From Thalassovita aquimarina (GTDB lineage Bacteria; Pseudomonadota; Alphaproteobacteria; Rhodobacterales; Rhodobacteraceae), in contig NZ_JADMKU010000005.1 in NCBI RefSeq assembly GCF_018219815.1, positions 219,674 to 283,673 on the forward strand: 64,000 bases of DNA, read 5' to 3'. Below, one piece after another: positions 8,816 to 17,509 of this stretch. Under the pieces are notes generated by a model. The model was not told the origin of the DNA, ran no database searches, and saw nothing but the letters and a program-made list of their open reading frames with translations. A program made the position numbers and the translations under genes. Each line of letters starts with the position of its first letter. Position 1 is the stretch's first letter.

Positions 8816-9310
8816 TCAGCGCAGCTTGCGCGCCTTCTTGATCAGCATATCGCGTTTCACCCGGCTCAGATGGTCGAAATACATCTTGCCGTTCAGATGG
8901 TCGATCTGATGTTGTACGCTGGTCGCCCAGAGCCCGACGAAATCGCGTTCCTCGACCTCGCCCGCCTCGTTCAGGAACCGCACCGTCACCGCGCGCGGGC
9001 GGCTGATCGTGGCGTGGACGCCGGGCAGGTTGGGGCTGGCTTCGTCATGGTCGCGCAGCTGCACGCTGGCGTGCAGGATTTCGGGGTTCGCCATGCGCAC
9101 GGGCTTGCCGCGCTCCTCGCTGGCATCGACCACCGCCAGGCGCTGCATCACGCCGATCTGCACCGCGGCCAGACCGACGCCGGGCATCGCCTCCATCGTG
9201 TCGATCATGTCGTCCCAGGTGGCGCGCACCTCGTCGGTGATTTCCGCCACCGGTTCGGCCGGCGTTTTCAGCCGCTTGTCGGGCCAGGGCAGGCATTTGC
9301 GCACGGTCAT
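8816..9310 (-). CDS. Peptide-deformylase-like protein lacking the active site
   Basis: A 164-residue member of the peptide deformylase fold. Motif I is kept ([10 protein letters not shown]), but motif II, EGCLS in active enzymes, is replaced by SPNLPGVHA, so the metal-binding Cys is gone; motif III HExxH reads HQIDH, so the general base Glu is Gln. The enzyme should therefore be inactive as a classical Fe/Zn deformylase. The frame is intact and the rest of the fold is conserved, which argues against decay. Its start overlaps the next def stop by four bases (ATGA), so it is translationally coupled. It may bind formyl-peptides, ribosomes or partner enzymes; that is inference. Similar third copies occur in related bacteria. 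Confidence 0.88.
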   Translation of the reverse strand: MTVRKCLPWPDKRLKTPAEPVAEITDEVRATWDDMIDTMEAMPGVGLAAVQIGVMQRLAVVDASEERGKPVRMANPEILHASVQLRDHDEASPNLPGVHATISRPRAVTVRFLNEAGEVEERDFVGLWATSVQHQIDHLNGKMYFDHLSRVKRDMLIKKARKLR

Positions 9311-9807
9311 TTCAGTGCCTCCAGATAAGCCCCTTCGACCCGCGCACGATCCTCGTCGGACAGGCGGTCGAAGATCACCAGACCGTCGAGATGGTCGTAT
9401 TCGTGCTGGGCGCATTTCGCCTCGAACCCGGTCAGTTCGCGTTCCTGCTCCGCGCCGTCCAGCCCGGTCCAGCGCAGCGTGATCCGCTCGGGCCGCGTCA
9501 CCTCGGCGGGCGCGGCGGGGATCGACAGGCAGCCTTCTTCGCCCGCCACGACCCCTTCGGAGGAGGCAACAATTTCGGGATTGATGCAGATCACCGGCGT
9601 CATGTCGCCGTCTTTCCATCCGCAATCCATGACGAAGAGGCGTTTCATCACGCCCACCTGCGGTGCGGCCAAACCCCGCCCCGGCGCGTCATACATGGTT
9701 TCCAGCATGTCGGTGACCAGATCCGACACATCCTCGCCCGGCGCCACCGGGTCACAGACCTGCGACAGGCGCGGATCGGGCCATTTCAGGATCGGCAGAA
9801 CGCTCAC
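9307..9807 (-). CDS. def: Peptide deformylase
   Basis: A 166-residue peptide deformylase with all three motifs intact: GRGLAAPQVG, EEGCLSIP and QHEYDHLDG. It removes the formyl group from new polypeptides using a metal held by the Cys and two His. It is the middle of three adjacent copies; both junctions are four-base ATGA overlaps, so the three are coupled. It differs clearly from the copy at 9804-10322 (for example a shorter carboxy terminus), so it is an old paralogue rather than a recent duplicate. Confidence 0.95.
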   Translation of the reverse strand: MSVLPILKWPDPRLSQVCDPVAPGEDVSDLVTDMLETMYDAPGRGLAAPQVGVMKRLFVMDCGWKDGDMTPVICINPEIVASSEGVVAGEEGCLSIPAAPAEVTRPERITLRWTGLDGAEQERELTGFEAKCAQHEYDHLDGLVIFDRLSDEDRARVEGAYLEALK

Positions 9808-10322
9808 GCCCGGGCCCGTTCCCGTTTCAGTTTCTGCATCTTGCGGGTGATCATCTGGCGCTTCAGCGGCTTGAGGTAATCGATGAACAGCTTGCCGTTC
9901 AGGTGATCAATTTCATGCTGCACGCAGGTCGCCCAGAGATCGGCGAAGGTTTCGCGCTGCTCGTTGCCGTTGCGGTCGATCCATTGCACCGTCACCTCGG
10001 CCGGGCGTTCGACCTCGGCATATTGTTCGGGGATCGACAGGCAGCCTTCCTCATAGGTGCTCAGCTCGTCCGAGGCCTCGATCACCTGCGGATTGAACAT
10101 GATCAGCGGACGCGGGGTTTCGTCCTTTTCCTTGGCGCAATCCAGCACGATCAGCCGGTCCAGAACGCCGATCTGCGGCGCGGCCAGGCCGATGCCCGGC
10201 GCCTCGTACATGGTTTCCAGCATATCGTCGGCCAGCGTACGCAGGTCGTCCGACAAATCGGCGACCGGATCGCAGACCTTTTTCAGACGCGGATCGGGGT
10301 GGATCAGGATAGGACGTTTCAT
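9804..10322 (-). CDS. def: Peptide deformylase
   Basis: A 172-residue deformylase that matches the housekeeping form most closely: it starts MKRPILIHPDPRLKKVCDPV, followed by GIGLAAPQIG, EEGCLSIP and QHEIDHLNG, and ends in a basic tail (KMQKLKRERARA) like that used for ribosome contact. The ATG at 10322 is chosen because homology starts there; the longer frame to 10637 crosses the AT-rich promoter region. It is first in the def-def-def-fmt operon, divergent from the PatB-type gene. Confidence 0.97.
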   Translation of the reverse strand: MKRPILIHPDPRLKKVCDPVADLSDDLRTLADDMLETMYEAPGIGLAAPQIGVLDRLIVLDCAKEKDETPRPLIMFNPQVIEASDELSTYEEGCLSIPEQYAEVERPAEVTVQWIDRNGNEQRETFADLWATCVQHEIDHLNGKLFIDYLKPLKRQMITRKMQKLKRERARA

Positions 10323-10471
10323 GACAGTGGATTTAGGGTATGGTCCCCATACCTGCAATGGGCCATTGTTTCGGCAAGCATCGGCACAAAACAGCCATAT
10401 AGAAAAATGGCCCGAATATTCAATTGCATCAAGTACGATTTCCCTAAATTTAGAAAAAATCGAGATCACTC

Positions 10472-10497
10472 TTCCAATTTTTATGCATATATTGGAA
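10472..10497. promoter_or_regulatory. Inverted repeat in the def/patB divergent region
   Basis: TTCCAAT (10472-10478) and ATTGGAA (10491-10497) form a perfect 7-bp dyad with a 12-base AT-rich centre containing ATGCAT. It sits in a 247-base AT-rich gap between the divergent def operon and the PatB-type gene, about 75 bases before the latter. It could be an operator for either; no regulator is identified. Confidence 0.35.
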
Positions 10498-10569
10498 TTT
10501 TGACCCGACAATGACTTAATGCCGGCATTCCCGGCAGGCAACACTGCGACACATCCAAGGAGACCCCGA

Positions 10570-11739
10570 ATGAGCTTCGACACGATCATCGACCGTTTTG
10601 GCACCCACTCGGTCAAATGGGACATGATGGAAGACATCTATGGCGTTCCGGCCAAGGACGGCATCCCGATGTGGGTCGCCGACATGGATTTCCGCGCGCC
10701 CGACTGCGTGCAGAATGCCATCGCGAAGATGCATGAACACGGGGTTTACGGCTATTATGGCGATGACAGCAGCTATCGCAACGCGATCTGCTGGTGGATG
10801 CAGAACCGGCATGGCTGGACCGTCGACCCCGACGCCATTTTCACCACCCACGGGCTGGTGAACGGCACCGCGCTGTGCGTCGACACATTCTCCGCTCCGG
10901 GCGATGGCGTGGTGCTGATGACGCCAGTCTACCATGCTTTCGCCAAGGTGATCCGCGCCAATAACCGCCGCGTCGTGGAATGCGACCTGTCCTATGAAAA
11001 CGGCCGCTACGAAATGGATTTCGACACCTGGGACAAACAGATGGACGGGTCGGAAAAGATGCTGATCCTGTGTTCGCCGCACAATCCCGGCGGCCGGGTC
11101 TGGACCAAGGACGAACTGGAAGGCGTCGCCGCGTTCGCCAAGCGCCACGACCTGATCCTGGTGTCGGACGAAATCCATCACGATCTTGTCTTCGGCGGCG
11201 CACGGCATATCCCGATGGCAACCATCGAAGGCATTTCGGACCGGCTGATCATGATGTCGGCGACCACCAAGACCTTCAACATCGCCGGCAGCCATTCGGG
11301 CAACGTGATCATCCATGATCCCGATCTGCGCGCGAAATTCGCCGCCAAGATGGCGGCACTCGGCATGTCGCCCAATTCCTTCGGTCTGCACATGGCCGAA
11401 GCGGCCTATTCCCCCGAGGGGGCAGCCTGGGTCGACGACCTGATCGCCTATATCGACGGAAACCGGCAGGTTTTCGATGAAGGCATCAATTCAATCCCGG
11501 GCCTCGCCTCGATGAAGCTGGAAGCGACTTACCTCGCCTGGGTCGATTTCGCCGGCACCGGCATGACGCGGGATGAATTCACCAAGCGGGTCGAGCGCGA
11601 CGCGAAAATCGCCATCAACCACGGGCCGACATTCGGGTCGGGGGGCGACGATTTCCTGCGCTTCAACCTCGCCACGCCGCGCAGCATCGTGGAACAGGCG
11701 GTGGACCGGATGCAGGCAGCCTTCGCCGACCTGCAATAA
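10570..11739 (+). CDS. PatB/MalY-type PLP C-S lyase
   Basis: A 389-residue fold-type I PLP enzyme of the MalY/PatB branch (putative cystathionine beta-lyase). Features are VADMDFRAP near residue 40, YGYYGDDSSY, the LCSPHNPGGRVW segment with the substrate-pocket Asn, SDEIHHDLVF with the PLP-binding Asp, and SATTKTFNIAGSH with the Schiff-base Lys. These enzymes cleave cystathionine or related thioethers to pyruvate, ammonia and a thiol. The ATG at 10570 has AAGGAG upstream and matches the family start. The gene stands alone, with a convergent unknown gene three bases beyond its stop. Confidence 0.88.
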   Translation: MSFDTIIDRFGTHSVKWDMMEDIYGVPAKDGIPMWVADMDFRAPDCVQNAIAKMHEHGVYGYYGDDSSYRNAICWWMQNRHGWTVDPDAIFTTHGLVNGTALCVDTFSAPGDGVVLMTPVYHAFAKVIRANNRRVVECDLSYENGRYEMDFDTWDKQMDGSEKMLILCSPHNPGGRVWTKDELEGVAAFAKRHDLILVSDEIHHDLVFGGARHIPMATIEGISDRLIMMSATTKTFNIAGSHSGNVIIHDPDLRAKFAAKMAALGMSPNSFGLHMAEAAYSPEGAAWVDDLIAYIDGNRQVFDEGINSIPGLASMKLEATYLAWVDFAGTGMTRDEFTKRVERDAKIAINHGPTFGSGGDDFLRFNLATPRSIVEQAVDRMQAAFADLQ

Positions 11740-11742
11740 GCA

Positions 11743-12096
11743 TCAGGCCGAGGGGCGCGGCAGGGCGATCCTGTCGTCCCTCTCGGGCGCGAAATCCCGC
11801 GGCGGGCGTTCCTGGATCGCCGTCAGCCGCTTGAATTCATAGCACATCCGCCCGTTTTCCTCGCCCGAGGCGACGATCAGGCATTGGTACATGTGCTGGC
11901 CGCGATCATACAGATCGACGAAACCCCGCAGATGCGGCGCGGTTTCCGCATCGAGCTCGAACCCGCCATCCCAGAAGCTGAGTATGCGATAGGTCTTGCC
12001 GTCAGCTTCGACCAGCATCCGGCCATTGCGCTTGCGGTCGCGCTTGCGCGCCGCTTCCAGACCGGCCAGAACCTCTTCGGACAGGAATGTCGACAT
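11743..12096 (-). CDS. Conserved hypothetical protein
   Basis: A 117-residue soluble protein that I do not recognise. It begins with a helical, highly charged stretch (AARKRDRKRNGR), followed by a probable beta-rich region (MLVEADGKTYRILSFWDGGFEL, then GFVDLYDRGQHMYQCLIVASGE). The pattern of an Arg-rich lead followed by a small beta domain resembles PilZ-type proteins, but the RxxxR and D/NxSxxG motifs are not clearly present, so I do not assign that family. It is convergent with the PatB gene (three bases apart) and lies downstream of cobM on the opposite side of a 93-base gap. Confidence 0.6.
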   Translation of the reverse strand: MSTFLSEEVLAGLEAARKRDRKRNGRMLVEADGKTYRILSFWDGGFELDAETAPHLRGFVDLYDRGQHMYQCLIVASGEENGRMCYEFKRLTAIQERPPRDFAPERDDRIALPRPSA

Positions 12097-12189
12097 GATG
12101 TGCCTCCCAACTTCCCCCCAAGCATGCGAAAAACGCGGCCCGGGGGGAATATCGCTATCGGGACGCCGCCATCTTTCCCTGCGACTGTG

Positions 12190-12960
12190 TCATTTTGCCG
12201 ACGCTTTCGGACGCAACACGTGCGGCATCGCCGGGTCGTACAGCGCCGAATCCTTGAAATCGCGGACATCGCCCAGAACCGGACCGACCAGAATCAGCGC
12301 CGTCCGGGTGATTTTTTCCGCCCGCACCTTGCCGTGGATGTCCGAAAGCGTGCCGCGAATGAACATCTGGTCCGGCCAGCCGACGCGATAGGCCACGACC
12401 ACCGGACAATCGGCCCCGTAATGCGGCGAAAGCTGCCGCTCGATCTCGCGCAGGTTCCGCACGCCGAGGTGAATCGCCAGCGTCGCGCCGGTGCGCGCGA
12501 AGTTTTCCAGCGTTTCGCCCGACGGCATCGCGGTGGATTTCATCGATACCCGGGTCAGAACGATCGACTGCGCAAGTTCCGGCACGGTCAGTTCCTGCCC
12601 CAATGCGGCGGCGGCGGCGGCATAAGCGGGCACGCCGGGGATGATTTCATAGGGAATGCCCTCGGCCCTGAGCCGCCGGATCTGTTCGGCGATCGCGCCG
12701 TAAAGCGACGGATCGCCCGAATGCACCCGCGCCACGTCCTGCCCCCGCGCATGCGCCGCTTTGATCTCCGCATGGGTGTCGTCCAGCGTCATCGGCGCGG
12801 TATCCATCACCTTCGCCCCCTCGGGTGCGCAGGCCACCACCTCGGGCGGCACCAGCGATCCGGCATACAGGCAGACCGGACAGTCGCCGATCACCCGTTC
12901 GGCCTTCTTGGTCAACAATTCCGGGTCGCCTGGCCCCGCGCCGATGAAATAAACCGTCAT
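12190..12960 (-). CDS. cobM: Precorrin-4 C11-methyltransferase
   Basis: A 256-residue tetrapyrrole methylase that adds the C-11 methyl group to precorrin-4 using SAM. It starts MTVYFIGAGPGDPELLTKKA, the SAM-binding P-loop of the family, followed by CLYAGSLVPPEV, which is typical of CobM/CbiF, and HSGDPSLYGAI. The ATG at 12960 is chosen because the methylase domain starts there. It is the last gene of the DUF6732-cbiX-cobH-cobL-cobI-cobJ-cobM operon, 34 bases after cobJ. Confidence 0.95.
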   Translation of the reverse strand: MTVYFIGAGPGDPELLTKKAERVIGDCPVCLYAGSLVPPEVVACAPEGAKVMDTAPMTLDDTHAEIKAAHARGQDVARVHSGDPSLYGAIAEQIRRLRAEGIPYEIIPGVPAYAAAAAALGQELTVPELAQSIVLTRVSMKSTAMPSGETLENFARTGATLAIHLGVRNLREIERQLSPHYGADCPVVVAYRVGWPDQMFIRGTLSDIHGKVRAEKITRTALILVGPVLGDVRDFKDSALYDPAMPHVLRPKASAK

Positions 12961-12994
12961 GCCAGAGCTTCCCTTTTCACTGTTCCCAAAACGC

Positions 12995-14794
12995 TCACTG
13001 CGCCGCATCCGCCGCCAGGTCGCCGTCGATCTTGCGGGCATAGCCGCGCGGCGTGAACATGCGCGGGCCTTCGCCCAGATGCGCCAGCCGCGAATTGCTC
13101 GACCCGACCAGCACCACCGTCAGCATATCGACCTCGTCCACTTCCAGTTCGTCCAGCCGGCGATAGCGCACGTGTTCCTCCGGCCGTCCCAGTGACGACG
13201 CCAGCATCACCGGCGTATCGGCCGGACGGTGCTGCAACAGGATATCGCGCGCCTCGGCCAGCAGGGTGCGCCGCGTCTTTGATACCGGGTTATAGAAGGC
13301 GATGACGAAATCGCCCTCCGCCGCCGCCTTCAGCCGCCGCAGGATATCGTCGCGCGGGGTCAGCAGGTCGCTCAGCGAAATGGTGCAGAAATCGTGGCCC
13401 AAGGGCGCCCCGGCCCGTGCCGCCGCCCCCTGCAGCGCCGAAACGCCGGGGGAACAGATCACCTCGACCCGGTGCGCGGCATCGCTCACCCCGTGCTCGT
13501 CAGGCCCGCGATCCAGCAGTTCGAACACCAGCGCCCCCATTGCGTAGATCCCGGCATCCCCTGAACAGACCAGCGCCACGTTGCGTCCCTCGGCGGCGCG
13601 TTCCAGCGCATAGCGGCAGCGCGCCTCTTCCCCGCCCAGCGGAAAATCCGACCGGGTTTTGCCCGCGGCCAGCGGCCCCAACAGATCGATATAAAGCCCG
13701 TAGCCGACCAGTTCCTCGGCTTCGGCCACCAGCTTCGACACTTCCGGCGTGCGCCAGGATGCCTGCCCGGGCCCGATCCCCACCACGCTCAGCCGGCCAC
13801 GCGCCCGGCCCGGCAGTTCGGTGAGCGGCGCCTCGGTCCGCGACAGGGCGCAGGTGCAATTGGCGGCTTTCTGTTTCTCGACCACCAAACTGCCTCCGCA
13901 TGCCAAAGCCGCGCCTTCGCTGACGCCATGGCAGCCGACCTCGGCAAAGACCACCTCGGACGGGTTCGGCACATCCTGCGCCTCCAGTTCCGCTGCCGTG
14001 TACAGTCGCAACGGCACGCCCAGCCGCCGCGCCACTTCGTTCATCGCCGGCTCATCCGCCTTCAGGTCGATCGAGGCAACGCAGGCCACCGCTTCCGGCG
14101 CGATCCCGGCCTGGTCCAATGTTCCGGACACCAGCTCCCACATCTCCTCCGGATCGGCATTGCGGGCGCAACCCAGCCCCAGCACATGGCGCTGAGGACG
14201 ATAGACCAGCCGATCTTCGCTTGCCCGCTCGGGCGCCTCGCTGACCACCAGTTCGACCGCGCCGCCAGCATCCTCGATCCCGAAGATATTCTCGCCCACC
14301 ACCGACACGCCCGCGCCCGACAGAAGCGCCGCCATCGCGCCCTTGGCATCCTGTGGATTTGCGAGCCGGTAGCCAACGGGCGGTTCGTCCAATGCCACCC
14401 CCATCGCCACATCTCCCGCCGTGGTCACCGCCGCGACGGCATCCAACGCCTGCGCCACCTGCCGGGCCAGCCGGTTCGCGCCGCGATGCCCGCCCAACAG
14501 CGGCACCACCACCGACCCGTCGTCGGATACCGACAACACCGGCGGCTCGACCCGCTTGTCGCCCAGCAACGGCGCCACCGCCCGGATCAGGATGCCCGAT
14601 GCGCAGACCCCCAGCACCGGCACCCCGGCGGCGAACAGGTCGCGCACGTGGTCCAGCGCATTGGGAAAAAACGCATCTGCCTGCGCCACGCGCCCCTCGC
14701 GCCCATGCAAATCAGCACCCAAGGCGTCGGCCAGCTTGCGCGCGGTCGCTTCGCCGGAGGCGTTCAGCGCCAGAACAACGGGTTTCACAGCCAT
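12995..14794 (-). CDS. cobJ: CbiG-CobJ fusion: precorrin-3B C17-methyltransferase
   Basis: A 599-residue fusion. Residues about 1-330 match CbiG/CobE: an amino-terminal domain with GVCASGILIRAVAPLL and LLGGHRGANRLA, then a carboxy-terminal domain with VLGLGCARNADPEEM and SIDLKADEPAMNEVA. Residues about 340-590 are the CobJ methylase with LSVVGIGPGQ, VGYGLYIDLLGPL, CSGDAGIYAMG and FYNPVSKTR. CobJ methylates C-17 with ring contraction. CbiG opens the lactone in the anaerobic pathway, while CobE is its short aerobic relative; here both CbiG domains are kept beside otherwise aerobic-type enzymes. The cobI stop overlaps this start, so they are coupled. Confidence 0.93.
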   Translation of the reverse strand: MAVKPVVLALNASGEATARKLADALGADLHGREGRVAQADAFFPNALDHVRDLFAAGVPVLGVCASGILIRAVAPLLGDKRVEPPVLSVSDDGSVVVPLLGGHRGANRLARQVAQALDAVAAVTTAGDVAMGVALDEPPVGYRLANPQDAKGAMAALLSGAGVSVVGENIFGIEDAGGAVELVVSEAPERASEDRLVYRPQRHVLGLGCARNADPEEMWELVSGTLDQAGIAPEAVACVASIDLKADEPAMNEVARRLGVPLRLYTAAELEAQDVPNPSEVVFAEVGCHGVSEGAALACGGSLVVEKQKAANCTCALSRTEAPLTELPGRARGRLSVVGIGPGQASWRTPEVSKLVAEAEELVGYGLYIDLLGPLAAGKTRSDFPLGGEEARCRYALERAAEGRNVALVCSGDAGIYAMGALVFELLDRGPDEHGVSDAAHRVEVICSPGVSALQGAAARAGAPLGHDFCTISLSDLLTPRDDILRRLKAAAEGDFVIAFYNPVSKTRRTLLAEARDILLQHRPADTPVMLASSLGRPEEHVRYRRLDELEVDEVDMLTVVLVGSSNSRLAHLGEGPRMFTPRGYARKIDGDLAADAAQ

Positions 14795-15486
14795 GGATCG
14801 GCCCCCTTCGTCAGTAAGATCATCGAAAAATACGGCGCTTTTTCCGGCGCCTCGGACAGCGGGCAGATGCGCTCCTCGGGCAGGCTGGCCCGTTCGACGT
14901 AAACCGCACTTTCGGTCAGCCCCAGTTCAGCGATTACGCCACGGATCTTGGCCAGGTGCCGCCCGACCTTCATGATGACGACGCTCTCGGCGCCCTCGAT
15001 CCGGCTCCGCAACTCGGCCTCGGGCAAGGGTCCGGGCAACACCGTCAGCCGCTCGTTGCGCGCCGCCAGCGGCACCCCGGCGCGGCCCGCGCAGGCGGTG
15101 ATGCTAGTCACGCCGGGCACCACTTCGACCTCGAACCGCCCGGACAGCCGGGCATGTAGATACATGAAGGAACCATAGAAGAACGGATCGCCCTCGCAGA
15201 GGCAGATCACGTCCTCGCCCGCCTCCAGCGCCGTGGCGATCTGCGCCGCGCCCGCGTCATAGGCCGCCTGCGCCGGGCCGCGTTCCACCGTCATCGGCAC
15301 GTCCATGACGATTTCGCGCGCCCCTTCCGGGATCGCGGCGGCGGCGATGGCGCGGGCGAAACTGTCCGACCCGGACAGCGCCGGATAGGCCACCACGCGG
15401 GCCTGCGACACCAGCCGATGGGCCTTCAGCGTCATCAGCTCGGGGTCCCCCGGCCCCAGCCCGACGCCATAGAGCTTACCGGCCAT
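14785..15486 (-). CDS. cobI: Precorrin-2 C20-methyltransferase
   Basis: A 233-residue methylase that adds the C-20 methyl group to precorrin-2. It begins MAGKLYGVGLGPGDPELMTL (SAM P-loop) and contains CLCEGDPFFYGSFMYLH and PGVTSITACAGRAGVPL, the CobI/CbiL pattern. It overlaps the following cobJ by ten bases and lies 66 bases downstream of cobL. Length agrees with aerobic-pathway CobI enzymes. Confidence 0.95.
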   Translation of the reverse strand: MAGKLYGVGLGPGDPELMTLKAHRLVSQARVVAYPALSGSDSFARAIAAAAIPEGAREIVMDVPMTVERGPAQAAYDAGAAQIATALEAGEDVICLCEGDPFFYGSFMYLHARLSGRFEVEVVPGVTSITACAGRAGVPLAARNERLTVLPGPLPEAELRSRIEGAESVVIMKVGRHLAKIRGVIAELGLTESAVYVERASLPEERICPLSEAPEKAPYFSMILLTKGADPWL

Positions 15487-15552
15487 GTTCCGCCCCCAGC
15501 CACTTTTTCTTGGCCCAAATCCCCCCGCCGGAGGCGTCCCGCCCTTGCCAAT

Positions 15553-16755
15553 TCATCGCTTGATCAGGCTCCACTGCGTCACCGGCATCAACGGCCGCCA
15601 GCCGGTGCGCGGCCCGACCGGTTCGGCCCGTTGCACCTGTATCTTGACCAACTGGCCGCCGAACTCGGCCTGCAGCGCGACCAGCACCGCCTCGCTTTCC
15701 AGCGTAACCGCGTTGGCCACCAGCCGCCCCAGCGGGCGCAGCGCCGCCCAGGCCGCCTCGAACACCTCACGGCTCAGCCCACCGCCGATGAATACCGCAT
15801 CAGGGGCCTCCAGCCCTTTCAGCGCCTCGGGCACCCGCCCATCGATCAGCTGCAGTTTCGGCGTCCCCAAAGCCAGCGCATTGGCCGCCGCCATCGCGCG
15901 GCGGTCGGCGCGCGGCTCGATCCCGATGGCGCGGGCGTAGCGCGCGCCGCGCATCCATTCCACCGCCACTGATCCGCATCCCGTTCCGATATCCCACAGC
16001 AGCGCCCCGCGCATCGGCATCAGCTTGGCCAGTGTCGCCGCGCGCACCTCCTGCTTGGTCATGGTGCCGTCATGCTGAAACAGATCGTCGGCCAGCCCCG
16101 GCACCCGGGGCAGCAGCGCCGCGTCCGGCGCGGCGACGCAATCGACCGCCAGCGTGTTGAAATCCGGCACCTCGTGATCCCAGCTTTCCGCCACCCCGTC
16201 GAACCGCGCCTCGCTCTCCCCGCCCATATTGGCCAGCACCGTCATCTTCGAACGACCGAAGCCGCGCTCGGTCAGGAAGGCCGCGATCTGCCCCGGCGTA
16301 TGCGCCCCGGTGGTCAGGATCAGGAGCCGCGCATCGGGCTGGATGAAGGCGATCATCTGTTCGACCGGGCGCCCGTGCACGGTGAGCGTTTCGACATCCG
16401 CCAGGCTCCAACCCATCCGCGCGGCGGCCAGCTGGAACGCCGAGAGCTGCGGGTGATAGGTAATCTCGGACGGATCGATCGACCGCCCGATCCGGGCACC
16501 GACGGAAAACCACAAGGGATCGCCGGTGGCCAGCACCACCACGCGCCGCCCCTTCATCGCCTGCAGCATGTCGATCAGCGCGTCGAAGGGCGACGGCCAG
16601 GCGACCCGCTCGGCGGTCACCGTACCCGACAGGTCATGATGCCGGTCGCCGCCGACGATCACCTCCGCCGCCTCGACCACCGCACGGGTGGCGGGCAAGA
16701 GCCCCTCCAGCCCGTCCTCACCGATACCCACGATATGCAACCACGGTTCAGCCAT
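15553..16755 (-). CDS. cobL: Precorrin-6Y C5,15-methyltransferase (decarboxylating)
   Basis: A 400-residue two-domain enzyme that methylates C-5 and C-15 and decarboxylates the ring C acetate. The amino-terminal half is CbiE-like (LHIVGIGEDGLEGLL, then ATGDPLWFSVG), and the carboxy-terminal half is the CbiT methylase with WDIGTGCGSVAVEWMR and PDAVFIGGGLS. The full fusion is the aerobic form. Its start overlaps the cobH stop by eight bases, indicating coupling. Confidence 0.96.
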   Translation of the reverse strand: MAEPWLHIVGIGEDGLEGLLPATRAVVEAAEVIVGGDRHHDLSGTVTAERVAWPSPFDALIDMLQAMKGRRVVVLATGDPLWFSVGARIGRSIDPSEITYHPQLSAFQLAAARMGWSLADVETLTVHGRPVEQMIAFIQPDARLLILTTGAHTPGQIAAFLTERGFGRSKMTVLANMGGESEARFDGVAESWDHEVPDFNTLAVDCVAAPDAALLPRVPGLADDLFQHDGTMTKQEVRAATLAKLMPMRGALLWDIGTGCGSVAVEWMRGARYARAIGIEPRADRRAMAAANALALGTPKLQLIDGRVPEALKGLEAPDAVFIGGGLSREVFEAAWAALRPLGRLVANAVTLESEAVLVALQAEFGGQLVKIQVQRAEPVGPRTGWRPLMPVTQWSLIKR

Positions 16756-17398
16756 GTTCAGCCTCCTTTTCCTCCGGCAATCCTGCCGCCAGCGCGTTCA
16801 CCGCCGCCGAGGCGATCGCCGATCCGCCGCGCCGTCCGCGCAACGCCACGAAATCACAGCCGCGCGCATTGGCGGCCAGTTCCGCCTTGCTTTCCGCCGC
16901 CCCGACGAAACCCACCGGGAAGCCCAGGATCAGCGCCGGCTTCGGCGCCCCCTGATCGATCAGTTCCAGCAGGTGAAACAGCGCCGTCGGCGCGTTGCCC
17001 ACCGCCACCACGGCGCCGTCCAGCCGGTCGGCCCACAGTTCCACCGCCGCCGCCGAGCGGGTATTGCCGATCCCCGCCGCGATCCCCGGCACGCGCGAAT
17101 CGTTCAGCGTCACCACCACCTCGTTTTCCTTGGGCAGGTAACGGCGGATGATCCCGGCGCCGACCATTTCGCAATCGCACAACACCGGCGCACCGGCCAG
17201 CAGCGCGTCGCGCCCGGCCTCATAGGCGTCCGGCGAAAAGGCCAGCCGGTCGGCCACCTCCACCATGCCGCAGGCGTGGATCAGCCGGATCGCCAGCGCC
17301 TGCATCCCCGGCCCGAACCGGTCGAGTCGCGCTTCGTTCCGCACCGTCGCGAAGGACTGCGCATAGATCGCCGAGGGATTCTTTTCGTATGGGCGCAT
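16748..17398 (-). CDS. cobH: Precorrin-8X methylmutase
   Basis: A 216-residue CobH, which moves the methyl from C-11 to C-12 to make hydrogenobyrinic acid. Recognised by NPSAIYAQSFATVR, the active-site histidine in LIHACGMVEVADRLAFSP, LCDCEMVGAGI and GFPVGFVGAAESKAELA. The ATG at 17398 begins the conserved sequence; a longer frame to 17488 adds an unrelated low-complexity leader. A gap of about 110 bases separates it from cbiX upstream on the same strand; the gap contains GC-rich repeats but no clear promoter. Confidence 0.95.
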   Translation of the reverse strand: MRPYEKNPSAIYAQSFATVRNEARLDRFGPGMQALAIRLIHACGMVEVADRLAFSPDAYEAGRDALLAGAPVLCDCEMVGAGIIRRYLPKENEVVVTLNDSRVPGIAAGIGNTRSAAAVELWADRLDGAVVAVGNAPTALFHLLELIDQGAPKPALILGFPVGFVGAAESKAELAANARGCDFVALRGRRGGSAIASAAVNALAAGLPEEKEAEHG

Positions 17399-17509
17399 GG
17401 CGCTCGGTCTCCGTTGGGTTCCTTCCCCCGGACCGGGGGAAGGACAGGATGGGGGTCGATGCGGAATGCGAAGCCCATCGGGCTTCACAATGGGGTCAAT
17501 GCCCCGGGC

